Of a stretch of 64,000 nucleotides of DNA, positions 48,740 through 58,525 are shown one piece after another. The translations under genes were made by a program, and so were the position numbers. The notes below the pieces were generated by a model, which was not told the DNA's origin, made no database searches, and was given only the letters and a program-made list of their open reading frames with translations. Origin of the DNA: Acidobacteriota bacterium (GTDB lineage Bacteria; Acidobacteriota; Terriglobia; Terriglobales; Acidobacteriaceae); NCBI GenBank assembly GCA_021778845.1, contig JAJYBU010000014.1, positions 34,801 through 98,800 on the forward strand, given 5' to 3'. Position 1 is the stretch's first letter. Each line of letters opens with the position of its first letter.

Positions 48740-49978
48740 CTACCCGAGCAATTCCATCCGCTTCGCCGTACTCGTCAACATCTCCAGCGCCTTATCGATC
48801 TGCGCCCGTGTGTGCTCGCTGGTCATGATGCAGCGCACGCGGGCCTTGCCTTCAGGCACCGTGGGAAACGCAATCCCCGTCGCCATCAGTCCCTGCTCAA
48901 ACAGCGCGCGGCTGTAGTCCATCGTCTTGCGTCCGTCGCCGATGATGATGGGAGTGATCGGCGTCTCGCTCTTCGGCGTCGTCCGGCCACCGATATCGAA
49001 ACCTGCCAGCGCCAACTGCTCCTGAAAATACTTCGTGTTCGCCCACAGCCGCTCGATGCGTTCCGGCTCATTCTCCAGGATGTCGAACGCCGCGATGCAG
49101 CTCGCCGCAACACTCGGCGGATGCGACGTCGAAAACAAAAACGGTCGCGCACGATGGTAGAGGTAGTCAATCAAATCGCGCGAGCCGCAGACGTATCCGC
49201 CCAATGCGCCGATCGCCTTCGACAGCGTTCCCACCTGCACATCCACGCGCTGCGTGCAGCCAAAGTGGTCCACACTGCCGCGGCCATTGCGTCCCAGCAC
49301 GCCGCTGGCATGCGCGTCGTCCACCATCATGATCGCGCCATACTTCTCGCACAGATCCGCCAGCGCACCCACGGGCCCGATGTCGCCGTCCATCGAAAAG
49401 ACGCCATCGGTGATCACCAGCTTGCGCCCCGGCTCGTGTTGAATCTCCTTCAGCAGCTCCTCCGCGTGCGCCACGTCCTTGTGCCGGAAGACCTTGATCT
49501 TCGCGCGCGAAAGCCTCGCCCCGTCGATGATGCTGGCATGATTCAACTCATCGGAGAGGATGAAATCGTCCTTGCCCAGAATGCTCGACACGGTTCCCGC
49601 ATTCGCCGTGAAGCCTGACTGAAAGACCACGCACGCCTCAACACCTTTGAAGCGCGCAATCTTCTCTTCGAGCTCCATGTGGATTCGCATGGTACCGGCG
49701 ATCGTCCGCACTGCACCCGAGCCCACGCCATACTTCTCAATCGCCGCAACCGCCGCCTCGCGCAGCTTAGGATGATCGCACAGCCCAAGGTAGTTGTTCG
49801 ACGCAAGATTGATCACCTCGCGGCCGTCGTAGTGGCACACCGGCCCCTGTGCATCGTCCAGCACGCGCAGCTTGAAGTAGGTCCCGCGCGCGCGCAGATC
49901 ATCTAACTGCGCCGTCAGGTGGGCCAGTTGTGGACGCTTCGAAAGTGTTGTTGCCGAATGGTTTGTCCCAGTACTCAT
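48740..49978 (-). CDS. kbl: Glycine C-acetyltransferase / 2-amino-3-ketobutyrate CoA ligase (AOS family)
   Basis: 'INLASNNYLGLCDHPKLREAA', 'GSGAVRTIAGTMRIHMELEEKIARFKG', 'VDDAHASGVLGRNGRG', 'VQVGTLSKAIGALGGYVCG'. Confidence 0.9.
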   Translation of the reverse strand: MSTGTNHSATTLSKRPQLAHLTAQLDDLRARGTYFKLRVLDDAQGPVCHYDGREVINLASNNYLGLCDHPKLREAAVAAIEKYGVGSGAVRTIAGTMRIHMELEEKIARFKGVEACVVFQSGFTANAGTVSSILGKDDFILSDELNHASIIDGARLSRAKIKVFRHKDVAHAEELLKEIQHEPGRKLVITDGVFSMDGDIGPVGALADLCEKYGAIMMVDDAHASGVLGRNGRGSVDHFGCTQRVDVQVGTLSKAIGALGGYVCGSRDLIDYLYHRARPFLFSTSHPPSVAASCIAAFDILENEPERIERLWANTKYFQEQLALAGFDIGGRTTPKSETPITPIIIGDGRKTMDYSRALFEQGLMATGIAFPTVPEGKARVRCIMTSEHTRAQIDKALEMLTSTAKRMELLG

Positions 49979-50108
49979 AGTGGTTCGATGTTAAACCTTT
50001 CTTGCATCTTAGGGCAGTAATCCACAGCATGACCTGCATCCATATATCTATGGAGATTTGCGTTCATGCCGATCTCCGCACGCCACACCCCAATATGCAA
50101 GGAGATCC

Positions 50109-51062
50109 ATGGCAATTCAGAAGACACTTCGCACCATTCTCGCAGGCGCCGGCCTGACTGCCCTGGTGCTGCTGGCAGGATGCGCGAGCAAGCAGGAAAA
50201 GGCCATCGACCAGGCCAAGGCCCAAGCCACCTCGACCAATATCCCGCAGCAGGTTCAATACATTGACAGTGACGGCAACACGGTCACCAAGACCGTTGAA
50301 CCGCCTTACGCCAAGGGCCAAAAGCCGGTCATCGCCACGACGATCATGCCGCCGCCGCCGGGCTCCAAGCCGAAGAGCACGGACCCGACGATCACTCCGC
50401 TCAACTCGTATGGACAGCCGATGCCAACCGCGGCCGCGCCTCAGCCCTACGGCGATGGACAGCCTGACTCCGCCGGTGGTGGCCAGCCCTTCAATGGCGG
50501 CCAGCCCAACCCCGGCCCGAACGGGCAACCCAATCAGGCGCCGCCCATGTCCATCCAGGTTCCCGCCGGGACCGAACTCGCCATCCGCATCGATCAGCGC
50601 ATCAGCGTCAAGACCACCCGCGCCGGTGACCACTTCGATGGCACGGTGGCCGAGCCCATCGTCAGCAACGGCTCCATCGTGATTCCGCGCGGCACCGACG
50701 TAAGTGGCCGTGTGGATGTGGCTCATCGCCGCGGTCATTTCAAAGGGCGCTCCTACCTCGAACTGCGGCTCACCTCCATGACCCTCAACGGATATGAGTA
50801 CCCGATCGATACCCGCGACAATGTGCAGACCAAGCGCGGCAAGGGACGCCGTTCCGTTGGCATCATCGGCGGCATGACAGGCGCTGGCATGCTCATCGGC
50901 GGCCTCGCCACAGGCGGCGTTGGCCTCGCCATCGGCGGCGCGGCGGGCGCAGGTGCCGGCACCGCCATCGCGGGTCTCACCGGCAACGGCGATATTAATA
51001 TTCCCGCAGAGTCCGTCGTCCACTTCCGCCTCGCCGATCCGCTCATCGTGCACAATCCGTAA
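50109..51062 (+). CDS. Putative lipoprotein with C-terminal glycine-rich segment
   Basis: 'LAGAGLTALVLLAGCASKQEKAIDQAKAQ' lipobox; 'GIIGGMTGAGMLIGGLATGGVGLAIGGAAGAGAGTAIAG'. Confidence 0.7.
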   Translation: MAIQKTLRTILAGAGLTALVLLAGCASKQEKAIDQAKAQATSTNIPQQVQYIDSDGNTVTKTVEPPYAKGQKPVIATTIMPPPPGSKPKSTDPTITPLNSYGQPMPTAAAPQPYGDGQPDSAGGGQPFNGGQPNPGPNGQPNQAPPMSIQVPAGTELAIRIDQRISVKTTRAGDHFDGTVAEPIVSNGSIVIPRGTDVSGRVDVAHRRGHFKGRSYLELRLTSMTLNGYEYPIDTRDNVQTKRGKGRRSVGIIGGMTGAGMLIGGLATGGVGLAIGGAAGAGAGTAIAGLTGNGDINIPAESVVHFRLADPLIVHNP

Positions 51063-51084
51063 TCCCAGCAACAACACAAACCCG

Positions 51085-51120
51085 AGCGGCCCGTCCTCAC
51101 GATGGGCCGCTTGCTTTTTT
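51085..51120 (+). terminator. Intrinsic terminator AGCGGCCC/GGGCCGCT + TTGCTTTTTT
   Basis: 8-bp stem followed by T-run, just after lipoprotein stop. Confidence 0.85.
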
Positions 51121-51181
51121 GTCGCAGCCAACCACCGCAGCCGGCCGCTGCAACGTCCGCGCTCCAGCCTCGTCCAACATC

Positions 51182-51217
51182 CACAGATACACTGGCAATC
51201 ACAGATACACTGGCAAT
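51182..51217 (+). repeat. Perfect tandem duplication of CACAGATACACTGGCAAT
   Basis: Two identical 18-bp copies upstream of VWFA gene, each with TACACT. Confidence 0.9.
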
Positions 51218-51249
51218 GAATCCGTAACCTCAGGTCCTGCCCTCCACCT

Positions 51250-52419
51250 ATGAAGCCTCTCGCCGCTCTCGTATTCTTCGCCGCATCCCTCGCCCTCGCG
51301 CAGGCGCCCGCCCCGACATCGCCAGGCCCTGCCGCAGCGGCCGACGCGCAGGCCGGCACCGAAGCGAGTCTGCCACTGAACACCATCACGGTCAGGTCCA
51401 ACCTGGTCGTGGTTCCAGCGCTGGTCCGCACCAAATCCGGTGAACTCGTCTACACCCTCCAGGCCAAGGACTTCATCCTCACCGACGACGGCGTCGAGCA
51501 GAAACTTCGCCTCGAACAGGAGACCGGCAACCAGCCGCTGGCCATGGTCGTCATCGTGCAAACCGGTGGCGACGCTGCCGTGCATCTCGACCAGTACCAG
51601 GGCCTCGAGCCCATGCTCGACAACATGCTCGGCGGCATCCAGCATGAGGTAGCAGTCGTCGGCTTCGACAGCACGCCCATCCTGCTGCACGGCTTCTCGC
51701 CCAACCTCAGCTTCATCTCCCACTCGCTCGACATCCTCGATCCCGGCGACAACAAGGCCGCCGTCCTCGACGCCATCGTCTTCGCCGTCAACCTGCTCAG
51801 CAAGCAGCCCACCACCTATCGCCGCGCCATCCTGCTGCTCTCGCAGACCACCGACAACGGCAGCCAGACACCGCTCGTCGACGCTCTGCACGCCATCAGC
51901 GACACCAACACCGTCATCTACAGCGTCGGCTTCCACACCACCGGCACCGACGAAGGCAGTGAGGCCGCCAAGTTCAGCTCTGACGATCCCGGCCCGCAGC
52001 ACGGCTGCTTCAGCCGCAACCTCGGCACCGATGCCAACGGCAAACCAATCAAGCCCACCGAGAGCGTTGGCTCGCAAGACCTGAACTGCGTCGAAGAACT
52101 CCTTCCGCCGTTGCGGCTTGCCCACCTCGCCGAAATCGCCGCGCGCCACGCCCTCCGCCGCAACATCTCCGAGTCCGTCGCCCACCTCACCGGCGGCGAG
52201 TACTTCAAGTTTAAGAACGTGAAGACGCTCGACCACGACCTGATGACCATCGCGAACCACATCCCCAACCGCTACGTGCTGACCTTCCAGCCGCAATCAC
52301 CCACGCCCGGCTTCCACTACATCGCTCTGAAGCTGCGCTACGCCTCCAGCCTCTCCGTCGAGGCCCGCAATGGCTACTGGGTAAACGCCGACGGCGGCAC
52401 CTCTACGCCGCAGCCTTGA
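51250..52419 (+). CDS. VWFA-related Acidobacteria-type secreted protein
   Basis: 'VRSNLVVVPALVRTKSGELVYTLQAKDFILTDDGVEQKLRLEQETGNQPLAMVVIVQTGG' characteristic start of this family. Confidence 0.85.
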   Translation: MKPLAALVFFAASLALAQAPAPTSPGPAAAADAQAGTEASLPLNTITVRSNLVVVPALVRTKSGELVYTLQAKDFILTDDGVEQKLRLEQETGNQPLAMVVIVQTGGDAAVHLDQYQGLEPMLDNMLGGIQHEVAVVGFDSTPILLHGFSPNLSFISHSLDILDPGDNKAAVLDAIVFAVNLLSKQPTTYRRAILLLSQTTDNGSQTPLVDALHAISDTNTVIYSVGFHTTGTDEGSEAAKFSSDDPGPQHGCFSRNLGTDANGKPIKPTESVGSQDLNCVEELLPPLRLAHLAEIAARHALRRNISESVAHLTGGEYFKFKNVKTLDHDLMTIANHIPNRYVLTFQPQSPTPGFHYIALKLRYASSLSVEARNGYWVNADGGTSTPQP

Positions 52420-52443
52420 CGCAGCATCCCCGACGTCGCAGCC

Positions 52444-52821
52444 TCACCGTCCGCGAAAACGATTGATCTCTCGCCGATCGCGCTTCGACGGTCTGCTCAC
52501 CGGTACAACCTCCGCCGCAAACATCGCCTTGCGCTCCTCGGCCACCTTCGCGCGCGCCGTCTTGCTCTCGTCGGTCTCGCGATAAAGACCCTGCGCCACA
52601 GCCGCAGGCCCGCGCACCTCGCTGAGCGTCAGCACCTCGATCACAAAATCCCCGCCCTCATTCCGCACCTGCAGCACATCACCCACGCGCACCTCGCGCG
52701 CCGCCTTGGCCACCACGCCATTCGACTGCACGCGCCCCAACTCGCATGCCTTCGACGCCAGCGCCCGCGTCTTAAAGAACCTCGCCGCCCACAGCCACTT
52801 GTCGATCCGCACGCCGCTCAC
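52444..52821 (-). CDS. RNA-binding S4 domain protein (Hsp15-like)
   Basis: 'RIDKWLWAARFFKTRALASKACELGRVQSNGVVAKAAREVRVGDVLQV'. Confidence 0.9.
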   Translation of the reverse strand: MSGVRIDKWLWAARFFKTRALASKACELGRVQSNGVVAKAAREVRVGDVLQVRNEGGDFVIEVLTLSEVRGPAAVAQGLYRETDESKTARAKVAEERKAMFAAEVVPVSRPSKRDRREINRFRGR

Positions 52822-53825
52822 GCCAGACTCCCTCCTGCCACCAACTCACGCGCCAGCATCAGCGCCTCTTCCTGCGCCGCCGCCTCATCGCCAAAGCCCG
52901 CCAGCCATCGCATCGACACATCGCGCCGAAACCATGTGCCTTGCCGCTTCGCATAATTGCGATGCCCCTGCTGGGCCGCAGCCACCGCCACATCGAGCGT
53001 CATCTCGCCGCACAGCACGGCCATCGCCTGCACATAGCCCAGCGCTCCCAGCGCGCGGCACTCATCGCCGAATCGTTCGCGCAGCATCTCCGTCTCAGCC
53101 ACCAGTCCGCGCTCAAACATCTCCGCCGCACGATCGTTAATCCGCGCATACAGCCGCTCACGCATCTCCTTCGACGTCACCGGCGCCAGCCCCATCTGCA
53201 CCACACGATACCCGCGCAGCGGATCGCGTCCCGCCTGCCACTGCTCGGTCTGTGGCTTACGCGCCCCCATCGTCACTTCAATACTGCGAATCAACTTCGG
53301 CGTATCGTTGGCATGGATCAACGCTGCTGCGCGCGGATCGAGCCGCTGCAACACTCGATGCAGCCAAGCCGATCCCCTGCGTTCCACACGCTCCCGCAGT
53401 CGCGCGCGCAACGCCTCATCGCGCTGCGGTGCGGGTGCCAGCCCGTCCAGCAACGCACGCAGATACAGCCCCGTTCCGCCCGCAACTATCGGGATTCGTC
53501 CGCGCTCACGAATCCCCGCAAGCGCCTCGCGCGCATGCCGCGCATAGTCGCCCGCCGTGCACGCCTCATCCGGCCAGTACAGATCGATGCAATGATGAGT
53601 GACGCGCGCGCGTTCTTCCGGCGTCGGCTTGGCCGAGCCAATCTCCATCAGGCGATAGACCGCAACCGAATCGCAGCTCACAATCTCGCCGCCCAGTTCT
53701 TCGGCCAGACGCAGCGCCAACGCCGTCTTTCCGCTCGCGGTCGGCCCTGCCACCACCAGCAGCGGATACCCGTTTTCTCCGCGCTCCGTCACCAAGCCCT
53801 CCGGCACGTTCTCATTCTTCTGCAC
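52818..53825 (-). CDS. miaA: tRNA dimethylallyltransferase
   Basis: 'LLVVAGPTASGKTALALRLAEELGGEIVSCDSVAVYRLMEIGSAKPT', 'GTGLYLRALLDGL'. Confidence 0.94.
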   Translation of the reverse strand: MQKNENVPEGLVTERGENGYPLLVVAGPTASGKTALALRLAEELGGEIVSCDSVAVYRLMEIGSAKPTPEERARVTHHCIDLYWPDEACTAGDYARHAREALAGIRERGRIPIVAGGTGLYLRALLDGLAPAPQRDEALRARLRERVERRGSAWLHRVLQRLDPRAAALIHANDTPKLIRSIEVTMGARKPQTEQWQAGRDPLRGYRVVQMGLAPVTSKEMRERLYARINDRAAEMFERGLVAETEMLRERFGDECRALGALGYVQAMAVLCGEMTLDVAVAAAQQGHRNYAKRQGTWFRRDVSMRWLAGFGDEAAAQEEALMLARELVAGGSLA

Positions 53826-53864
53826 TGCGCGCGGCGCACCTCTCGGCGCAGTGGCGAGCGGCAG

Positions 53865-54101
53865 CTAAGGCTTCCACCAACCGTGCACAAACACCCTATC
53901 CAACCCTGCGCGCGCGATGCTTCCCAGCAGCACCAGCACCGCCAGCAGGATCAACCCACGCACCATGCTGCGGCGCTCGATCGTCTCACGCTGGCTGCGA
54001 TACCGTTCGTACTCCGCGCGCTCACGCAGGAACTCTGGCGTCAGCGGCGGTCGCTGCGGTGGTGCTGCGCGTTGCTCGCTGCCAGGCTCAGAGCTCCGCA
54101 T
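53865..54101 (-). CDS. Small single-TM protein, hypothetical
   Basis: 'MRSSEPGSEQ...RSMVRGLILLAVLVLLGSIARAGLDRVFVHGWWKP'; start chosen downstream of tonB-like stop. Confidence 0.5.
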   Translation of the reverse strand: MRSSEPGSEQRAAPPQRPPLTPEFLRERAEYERYRSQRETIERRSMVRGLILLAVLVLLGSIARAGLDRVFVHGWWKP

Positions 54102-54106
54102 CGCTG

Positions 54107-55249
54107 CTACTCCGAATCTTGATTGACCAGGTAATGAATGCGCAGCTCCAGGTTCGGTCCGTGGAACTGCTTCGGCAGCGGCGGAAACTGTCCCACGCCT
54201 GTAATCGATCCCCACGCCGCGCGGTTCAGCGCATCGTCGTGGCTCGACCCATCCAGGTGCATCGCCGCAATCGTTCCATCCGCATTGATCGTAAAGCGAA
54301 TCTGCGTCGTGCCCTGCTTGCGCAGCGGCGGCCGCGCCTCCTCGGGGATCAGTGGAATCCACTGCTGATAGATCTCGCGCAGAATCCGTTGCAGATACGG
54401 CTGGAAGTCGACCCCCTGCGTGTCCGAGAGGATATCCACCCCTTGCCCTAACTTCGTTCCACCACCGCCGCCCTGGATGCCCACACTGCGATCACTGCCC
54501 CCGCCCTCCGATCCACGCATGGCCTGTTGCAGATTCTCGCTCGCGGACGAAGGCGTATTGAAGATCGACCGGCTCGGGGCCTGCGGCAACGGAGCATTCG
54601 GCTCAGGCTCCGCCACATGCGGCTTCGGCGCTGCCGGCAACGGCATCTGTGGGGCCGGAACCGGCGGTGTCGGCGTCATCGCCGCGGGCGGAGGTGGTGG
54701 CGGCGGCGGTGCAACAGGTGCTGGCAGCGGCTTCGGCTCCATCGCACGCAGCTTCGCCAGAGTTCCCTTGTCGATCTTCGGTGGCGGAGAAACCGCCCGG
54801 TGCGGCAGTCGCGGCGCATTCAACTGCACCAGCGCCTGCTGCTGTAGCGCTGTTGTCGGGGTAATCAGTTGCGGAGAGTGCCACAGATACTTCGGCCCAT
54901 AAAACAGCACCCACGCAATCGCAATCCAGACAAACATCGAGATGTAGATCGACTCGCGGAACCGACCGCGCGCGCGCTCATCCTCAATCGTGTCCAGCAG
55001 CCGGATGAGTTCATGTTCCTCCAGATCGCCATAGCGATTGGTGCGAATCCGGACTGGCGCAGACACCACGCCACTCTTCGCCTCATGCGGCACCACCGAC
55101 AGCACCCCGCCGGACTCCGCAGCCTCGTTCGCTTGCTTGACAGCCTCTGTAGAGGACGTCTCTGCATCATTCGGCGCAGCCCCATCCTGCGGGGTCTCAG
55201 GCTGCGTGCGCGGGGACTCGGGATCGATCTGGGGCGGTATTGGCTGCAT
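54107..55249 (-). CDS. TonB-family energy transducer
   Basis: TM, Pro-rich linker 'PLPAPVAPPPPPPPPAAMTPTPPVPAPQMPLPAAPKP', TonB C-terminal 'TTQIRFTINADGTIAAMHLDGSSHDDALNRAAWGSI'. Confidence 0.83.
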   Translation of the reverse strand: MQPIPPQIDPESPRTQPETPQDGAAPNDAETSSTEAVKQANEAAESGGVLSVVPHEAKSGVVSAPVRIRTNRYGDLEEHELIRLLDTIEDERARGRFRESIYISMFVWIAIAWVLFYGPKYLWHSPQLITPTTALQQQALVQLNAPRLPHRAVSPPPKIDKGTLAKLRAMEPKPLPAPVAPPPPPPPPAAMTPTPPVPAPQMPLPAAPKPHVAEPEPNAPLPQAPSRSIFNTPSSASENLQQAMRGSEGGGSDRSVGIQGGGGGTKLGQGVDILSDTQGVDFQPYLQRILREIYQQWIPLIPEEARPPLRKQGTTQIRFTINADGTIAAMHLDGSSHDDALNRAAWGSITGVGQFPPLPKQFHGPNLELRIHYLVNQDSE

Positions 55250-55384
55250 CGGGTCGTTAGTCTGTGACGGACCAGCCGCGGCGTAGATTGCGCACCGCGA
55301 CGAATCGCCAGACCAAAAAGACGCTGGCTCCTCTATTTTCTCATCTTTGTCATAATTCCGCGCGTCCGCAGATATTCTTGATCT

Positions 55385-55900
55385 ATGCCGTCCCCCACGC
55401 CTCTCACCGGCCGCACCGCCGTCGTCCTCACCATCAGCGACCGCTGCTTTGCCGGCACGCAGACCGACCTCTCCGGCCCCGCGCTCGCGCAACTCCTCAC
55501 CCACGCCGGCGCCCAGATCATCGACGCGCTCACCCTCCCCGACGAGTCCGCGCAGATCATCCCCGCGCTGCACGCCGCCGCCAGCCGCGCCTCGCTGGTC
55601 CTCACCACCGGCGGCACCGGCCTCGCCCCCCGAGACATCACCCCCGAGGCCACGCTCGCCGTCTGCACTCGGCTGGTCCCCGGCCTTGCCGAACTCATCC
55701 GCCAGGAAGGCGCCAGCCGCACCCCCTACGCCGCCCTCAGCCGCGGCGTCTGCGGCATCCTCGACAACTGCCTCATTCTCAATCTCCCCGGCAGCCCGCG
55801 CGGAGCAGAAAGCTCACTCCGCGCCGTCCTCCCGCTCCTGCCCCACGCTCTGGACCTCCTCGCCGGCAACACCGAGCATCCTACTCGAACGATAGAATGA
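55385..55900 (+). CDS. Molybdenum cofactor biosynthesis protein MoaB/Mog-like
   Basis: '[30 protein letters not shown]', '[19 protein letters not shown]', '[30 protein letters not shown]'. Confidence 0.92.
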   Translation: MPSPTPLTGRTAVVLTISDRCFAGTQTDLSGPALAQLLTHAGAQIIDALTLPDESAQIIPALHAAASRASLVLTTGGTGLAPRDITPEATLAVCTRLVPGLAELIRQEGASRTPYAALSRGVCGILDNCLILNLPGSPRGAESSLRAVLPLLPHALDLLAGNTEHPTRTIE

Positions 55901-55907
55901 AGATTCC

Positions 55908-56555
55908 GTGAAACTGCATCCCATCGTTCTTTTGCATAAGTTCTCTGCCCTCCTGCTGGCCTTCCTGCTGCCTCTCGGCATCTGGGGCGTCGCCGGCCTC
56001 GCCCTCATCGACTCAGCGCTGGTCCCCATCCCCGGCGGCCTCGACGGCGTCCTCACCGTGTACGTCAAGGCCAACCACAGCCTCTTCCTCGTCTATTGTC
56101 TGGTGGGCGCCGCCGCAGCCGCTCTCGGCTCTCTGGCCCCCTTCTTCATCGGCCGCGCCGGTGGCGAACTCTTCCTGATGAAGCACATCGATCGCAAGCG
56201 CTACGAGCAACTGCGCGACCGCTTCGAGCGTCAGGAGTTTCTCGCCATCCTGATCCCATCCATGGGTCCGCCGCCCACGCCGCTCAAGGTCATCCAGTTC
56301 GCCGCCGGGGTCTTTGAGATGAAGGCCGTGCCCTTCGTTCTGGCAACCTTCCTCGGGAAGCTCGTGCAGTTCGTCATCTGGTCGCTGCTGCTGATCTGGT
56401 TTGGCCCCACCATCGTCCACACCTGCAAGCACCTACTGCGCAGCCACCACGATGTGATCCTGGGCATTGGCGCAGCCGCCTTCCTGGGGCTGATCTACTA
56501 TGTTGTGCGCAAGGTCTTCGACAGCCGCAAGGGCATTACCCTCCCCAACGAATAA
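55908..56555 (+). CDS. DedA/VTT-domain family membrane protein
   Basis: 'GLALIDSALVPIPGGLDGVLTVYVKANHSLFLVYCLVGAAAAALGSLAPFFIGRAGGE'; GTG start. Confidence 0.75.
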   Translation: MKLHPIVLLHKFSALLLAFLLPLGIWGVAGLALIDSALVPIPGGLDGVLTVYVKANHSLFLVYCLVGAAAAALGSLAPFFIGRAGGELFLMKHIDRKRYEQLRDRFERQEFLAILIPSMGPPPTPLKVIQFAAGVFEMKAVPFVLATFLGKLVQFVIWSLLLIWFGPTIVHTCKHLLRSHHDVILGIGAAAFLGLIYYVVRKVFDSRKGITLPNE

Positions 56556-56568
56556 TCCCGCACACACG

Positions 56569-56599
56569 ACAAAGGCCGCGCACCCGGCGCGGCCTTTGT
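56569..56599 (+). terminator. Hairpin ACAAAGGCCGCG/CGCGGCCTTTGT
   Basis: 12-bp stem, 7-nt loop, after DedA-like gene. Confidence 0.75.
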
Positions 56600-56620
56600 T
56601 GATTCATCTCTTCGCAGCGT

Positions 56621-57172
56621 CTACGCTACGGTCCCGTGCGCTGGCTGCATCCACTCCGCCAGCCGCGTCGCCAGCACCGGCAGCCCGAAGAACGCCGCCG
56701 CAAACAAGCCCGTCGACATCAGATCGTTGCCATAGAACGGCAGCGCTGCAGCATAGCAACTCGCCAGCCCGGCCATGCTGTGCGGATACATCACCATGCT
56801 TCCGCCGCCCATCCACACCATGAAGTTGCTCAGCAGGAAGAAGCTCGTTGCCGAAGCCAGCACCCCGGCCACCACACGCAGCGCCGTCACCTTGCGCAGC
56901 AGCACGCTGCCCATCAGACACACGGCTCCATACCACGCCCACGTCACCAGATATCCGCTCACATGGAACGCATACCCATACACCTTCGTCGTCAGCACGA
57001 CATCCATCAAGGCCATCACCGCCACCGCCAGCACCGCCTGCCAGCGCGGCCTGCGCGAGCCGAAGAACAGCAGCCCCGCACCCACGGCCGTAAAGTTGAA
57101 CGCAACATTATGGAAGACGTGCGGCAGAAGGCGACTCAACGCGGCGAGCAGGAGAACAAGAATGGCGAGCAT
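56621..57172 (-). CDS. Multi-pass membrane protein, hypothetical (DUF6580-like)
   Basis: 'NVAFNFTAVGAGLLFFGSRRPRWQAVLAVAVMALMDVVLTTKVYGYAFHVSGYLVTWAWYG'. Confidence 0.6.
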   Translation of the reverse strand: MLAILVLLLAALSRLLPHVFHNVAFNFTAVGAGLLFFGSRRPRWQAVLAVAVMALMDVVLTTKVYGYAFHVSGYLVTWAWYGAVCLMGSVLLRKVTALRVVAGVLASATSFFLLSNFMVWMGGGSMVMYPHSMAGLASCYAAALPFYGNDLMSTGLFAAAFFGLPVLATRLAEWMQPAHGTVA

Positions 57173-57283
57173 GATAGTGAGCCCTTCGACGATAAGGTTC
57201 GCGGCGACGAAGCAACCGCTCTCCCCCGATTGTAGCCTGAGCCTCTGCCATGCCCCACAAGGAGCCTTTCATCCCATCAAATC

Positions 57284-58516
57284 CTATGGCTCCACGCGCC
57301 CATCCATCGTCTGGCGCACCACCCGGCCCGCCGCATCCAACTCCACCGTCCCCACCAGCGGCTGCCACCCCGCATCGCTCATCCACCCACGCATAAACCG
57401 CGGATCGCGAAACGTGACCACCGTGTCCACCGCGCCATCGCTGCCCGCAGCCAGCCCCCGATCTCGTCCGATCGCCTGCACAATCGGCATCGGCGACCAG
57501 TCCATGTACACGCGCCCGAGTTTACTCGCCTCCGCCGCCAGCACCGCTGCATCCCTCCCCGGCTTCGGATACGTCGTCTCGCCCAGCGTCACCGTACCGC
57601 CCAGCGTATCCATCTCCGCCAACTGATACACCGGTCCAAAGTCCATCGCCGCCGACCAGCGAAACGGGCTCAGCGGATCAGGGCTCGCCAACGCCCGCTG
57701 CGCCTGCAGATAGACCGGCGCCATCTCCCCCGGCGCTGCAATGCTCTGCTCCATCGCCAACTCCACCGCACGCGCATGCTCTACCGTGCGCAATCCCCAC
57801 CACGCCACCACGCCCAGCAGCGCCGCTATCGCCCATCCCCGCGCCGGAAACGGCTGCTTCTTCGCCCCCACCTCCGCGCTGACCAACCCAAACAGCAACG
57901 GCGCAACCAGCGCTCCCACCAGCAGCGCAAACATCACCGGATCGAAGATGAAGACGATCGACGCCGCATACCATCGGTCGTCGAACGGAAAGAACGGCCG
58001 CAGCCCATAGTTATTCGTGTAGTCCAGCAGAAGATGGCTCAGCAGCGCCACCAGCGCCAGCCCATACAGCACGCCCCATCGCACCGGTGCCACCGTCAAC
58101 GCCTTCACCGCTGTTGTCGCTGCTGTTGCTCTTGCCTTTCTGGTTGTCATCCCGTAGGGATCTGCTTCTTCTTTTGCATTTGCCGTTGCTGGCTTTTCGC
58201 CGTCATCCTGGCCCTGAGCACGTCGACGGGAAAGGATCTCAGTATTGGCTGCTGCACTCGCACGCGCCACCCGCCACCGGTGCCACGCATACACCCCGCC
58301 CACAACAAGGGCCGCCTCAAAAGGCAGCCCCAGAAAAGCATGCGTAATTCCGCGATGATGCTGAAACCCCTCGACCGGCCCGCGCAGAGCCCACAGTGTA
58401 TCGACGTCAGGAAACTCCGCAGCCACCACCATCGTCAGCGTGGCATAGGCCGCGCGCCGATTGAGCCCGGTACGCGACAGACACGCGCCTGTAAGCAGAT
58501 GCGTGACAGGCTCCAT
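57284..58516 (-). CDS. YdjM-like metal-dependent membrane hydrolase with repeat-derived insertion
   Basis: 'MEPVTHLLTGACLSRTGLNRRAAYATLTMVVAAEFPDVDTLWALRGPVEGFQHHRGITHAFLGLPFEAALV'; insertion 'QGQDDGEKPATANAKEEADPYGMTTRKARATAATTAVKA'. Confidence 0.82.
   Translation of the reverse strand: MEPVTHLLTGACLSRTGLNRRAAYATLTMVVAAEFPDVDTLWALRGPVEGFQHHRGITHAFLGLPFEAALVVGGVYAWHRWRVARASAAANTEILSRRRAQGQDDGEKPATANAKEEADPYGMTTRKARATAATTAVKALTVAPVRWGVLYGLALVALLSHLLLDYTNNYGLRPFFPFDDRWYAASIVFIFDPVMFALLVGALVAPLLFGLVSAEVGAKKQPFPARGWAIAALLGVVAWWGLRTVEHARAVELAMEQSIAAPGEMAPVYLQAQRALASPDPLSPFRWSAAMDFGPVYQLAEMDTLGGTVTLGETTYPKPGRDAAVLAAEASKLGRVYMDWSPMPIVQAIGRDRGLAAGSDGAVDTVVTFRDPRFMRGWMSDAGWQPLVGTVELDAAGRVVRQTMDGRVEP
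58110..58210 (-). repeat. Copy of the 4.4-4.95 kb repeat family inside a CDS
   Basis: Minus strand: CAGGATGACGGCGAAAAGCCAGCAACGGCAAATGCAAAAGAAGAAGCAGATCCCTACGGGATGACAACCAGAAAGGCAAGAGCAACAGCAGCGACAACAGC. Confidence 0.8.
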
Positions 58517-58525
58517 CGATGCCTG

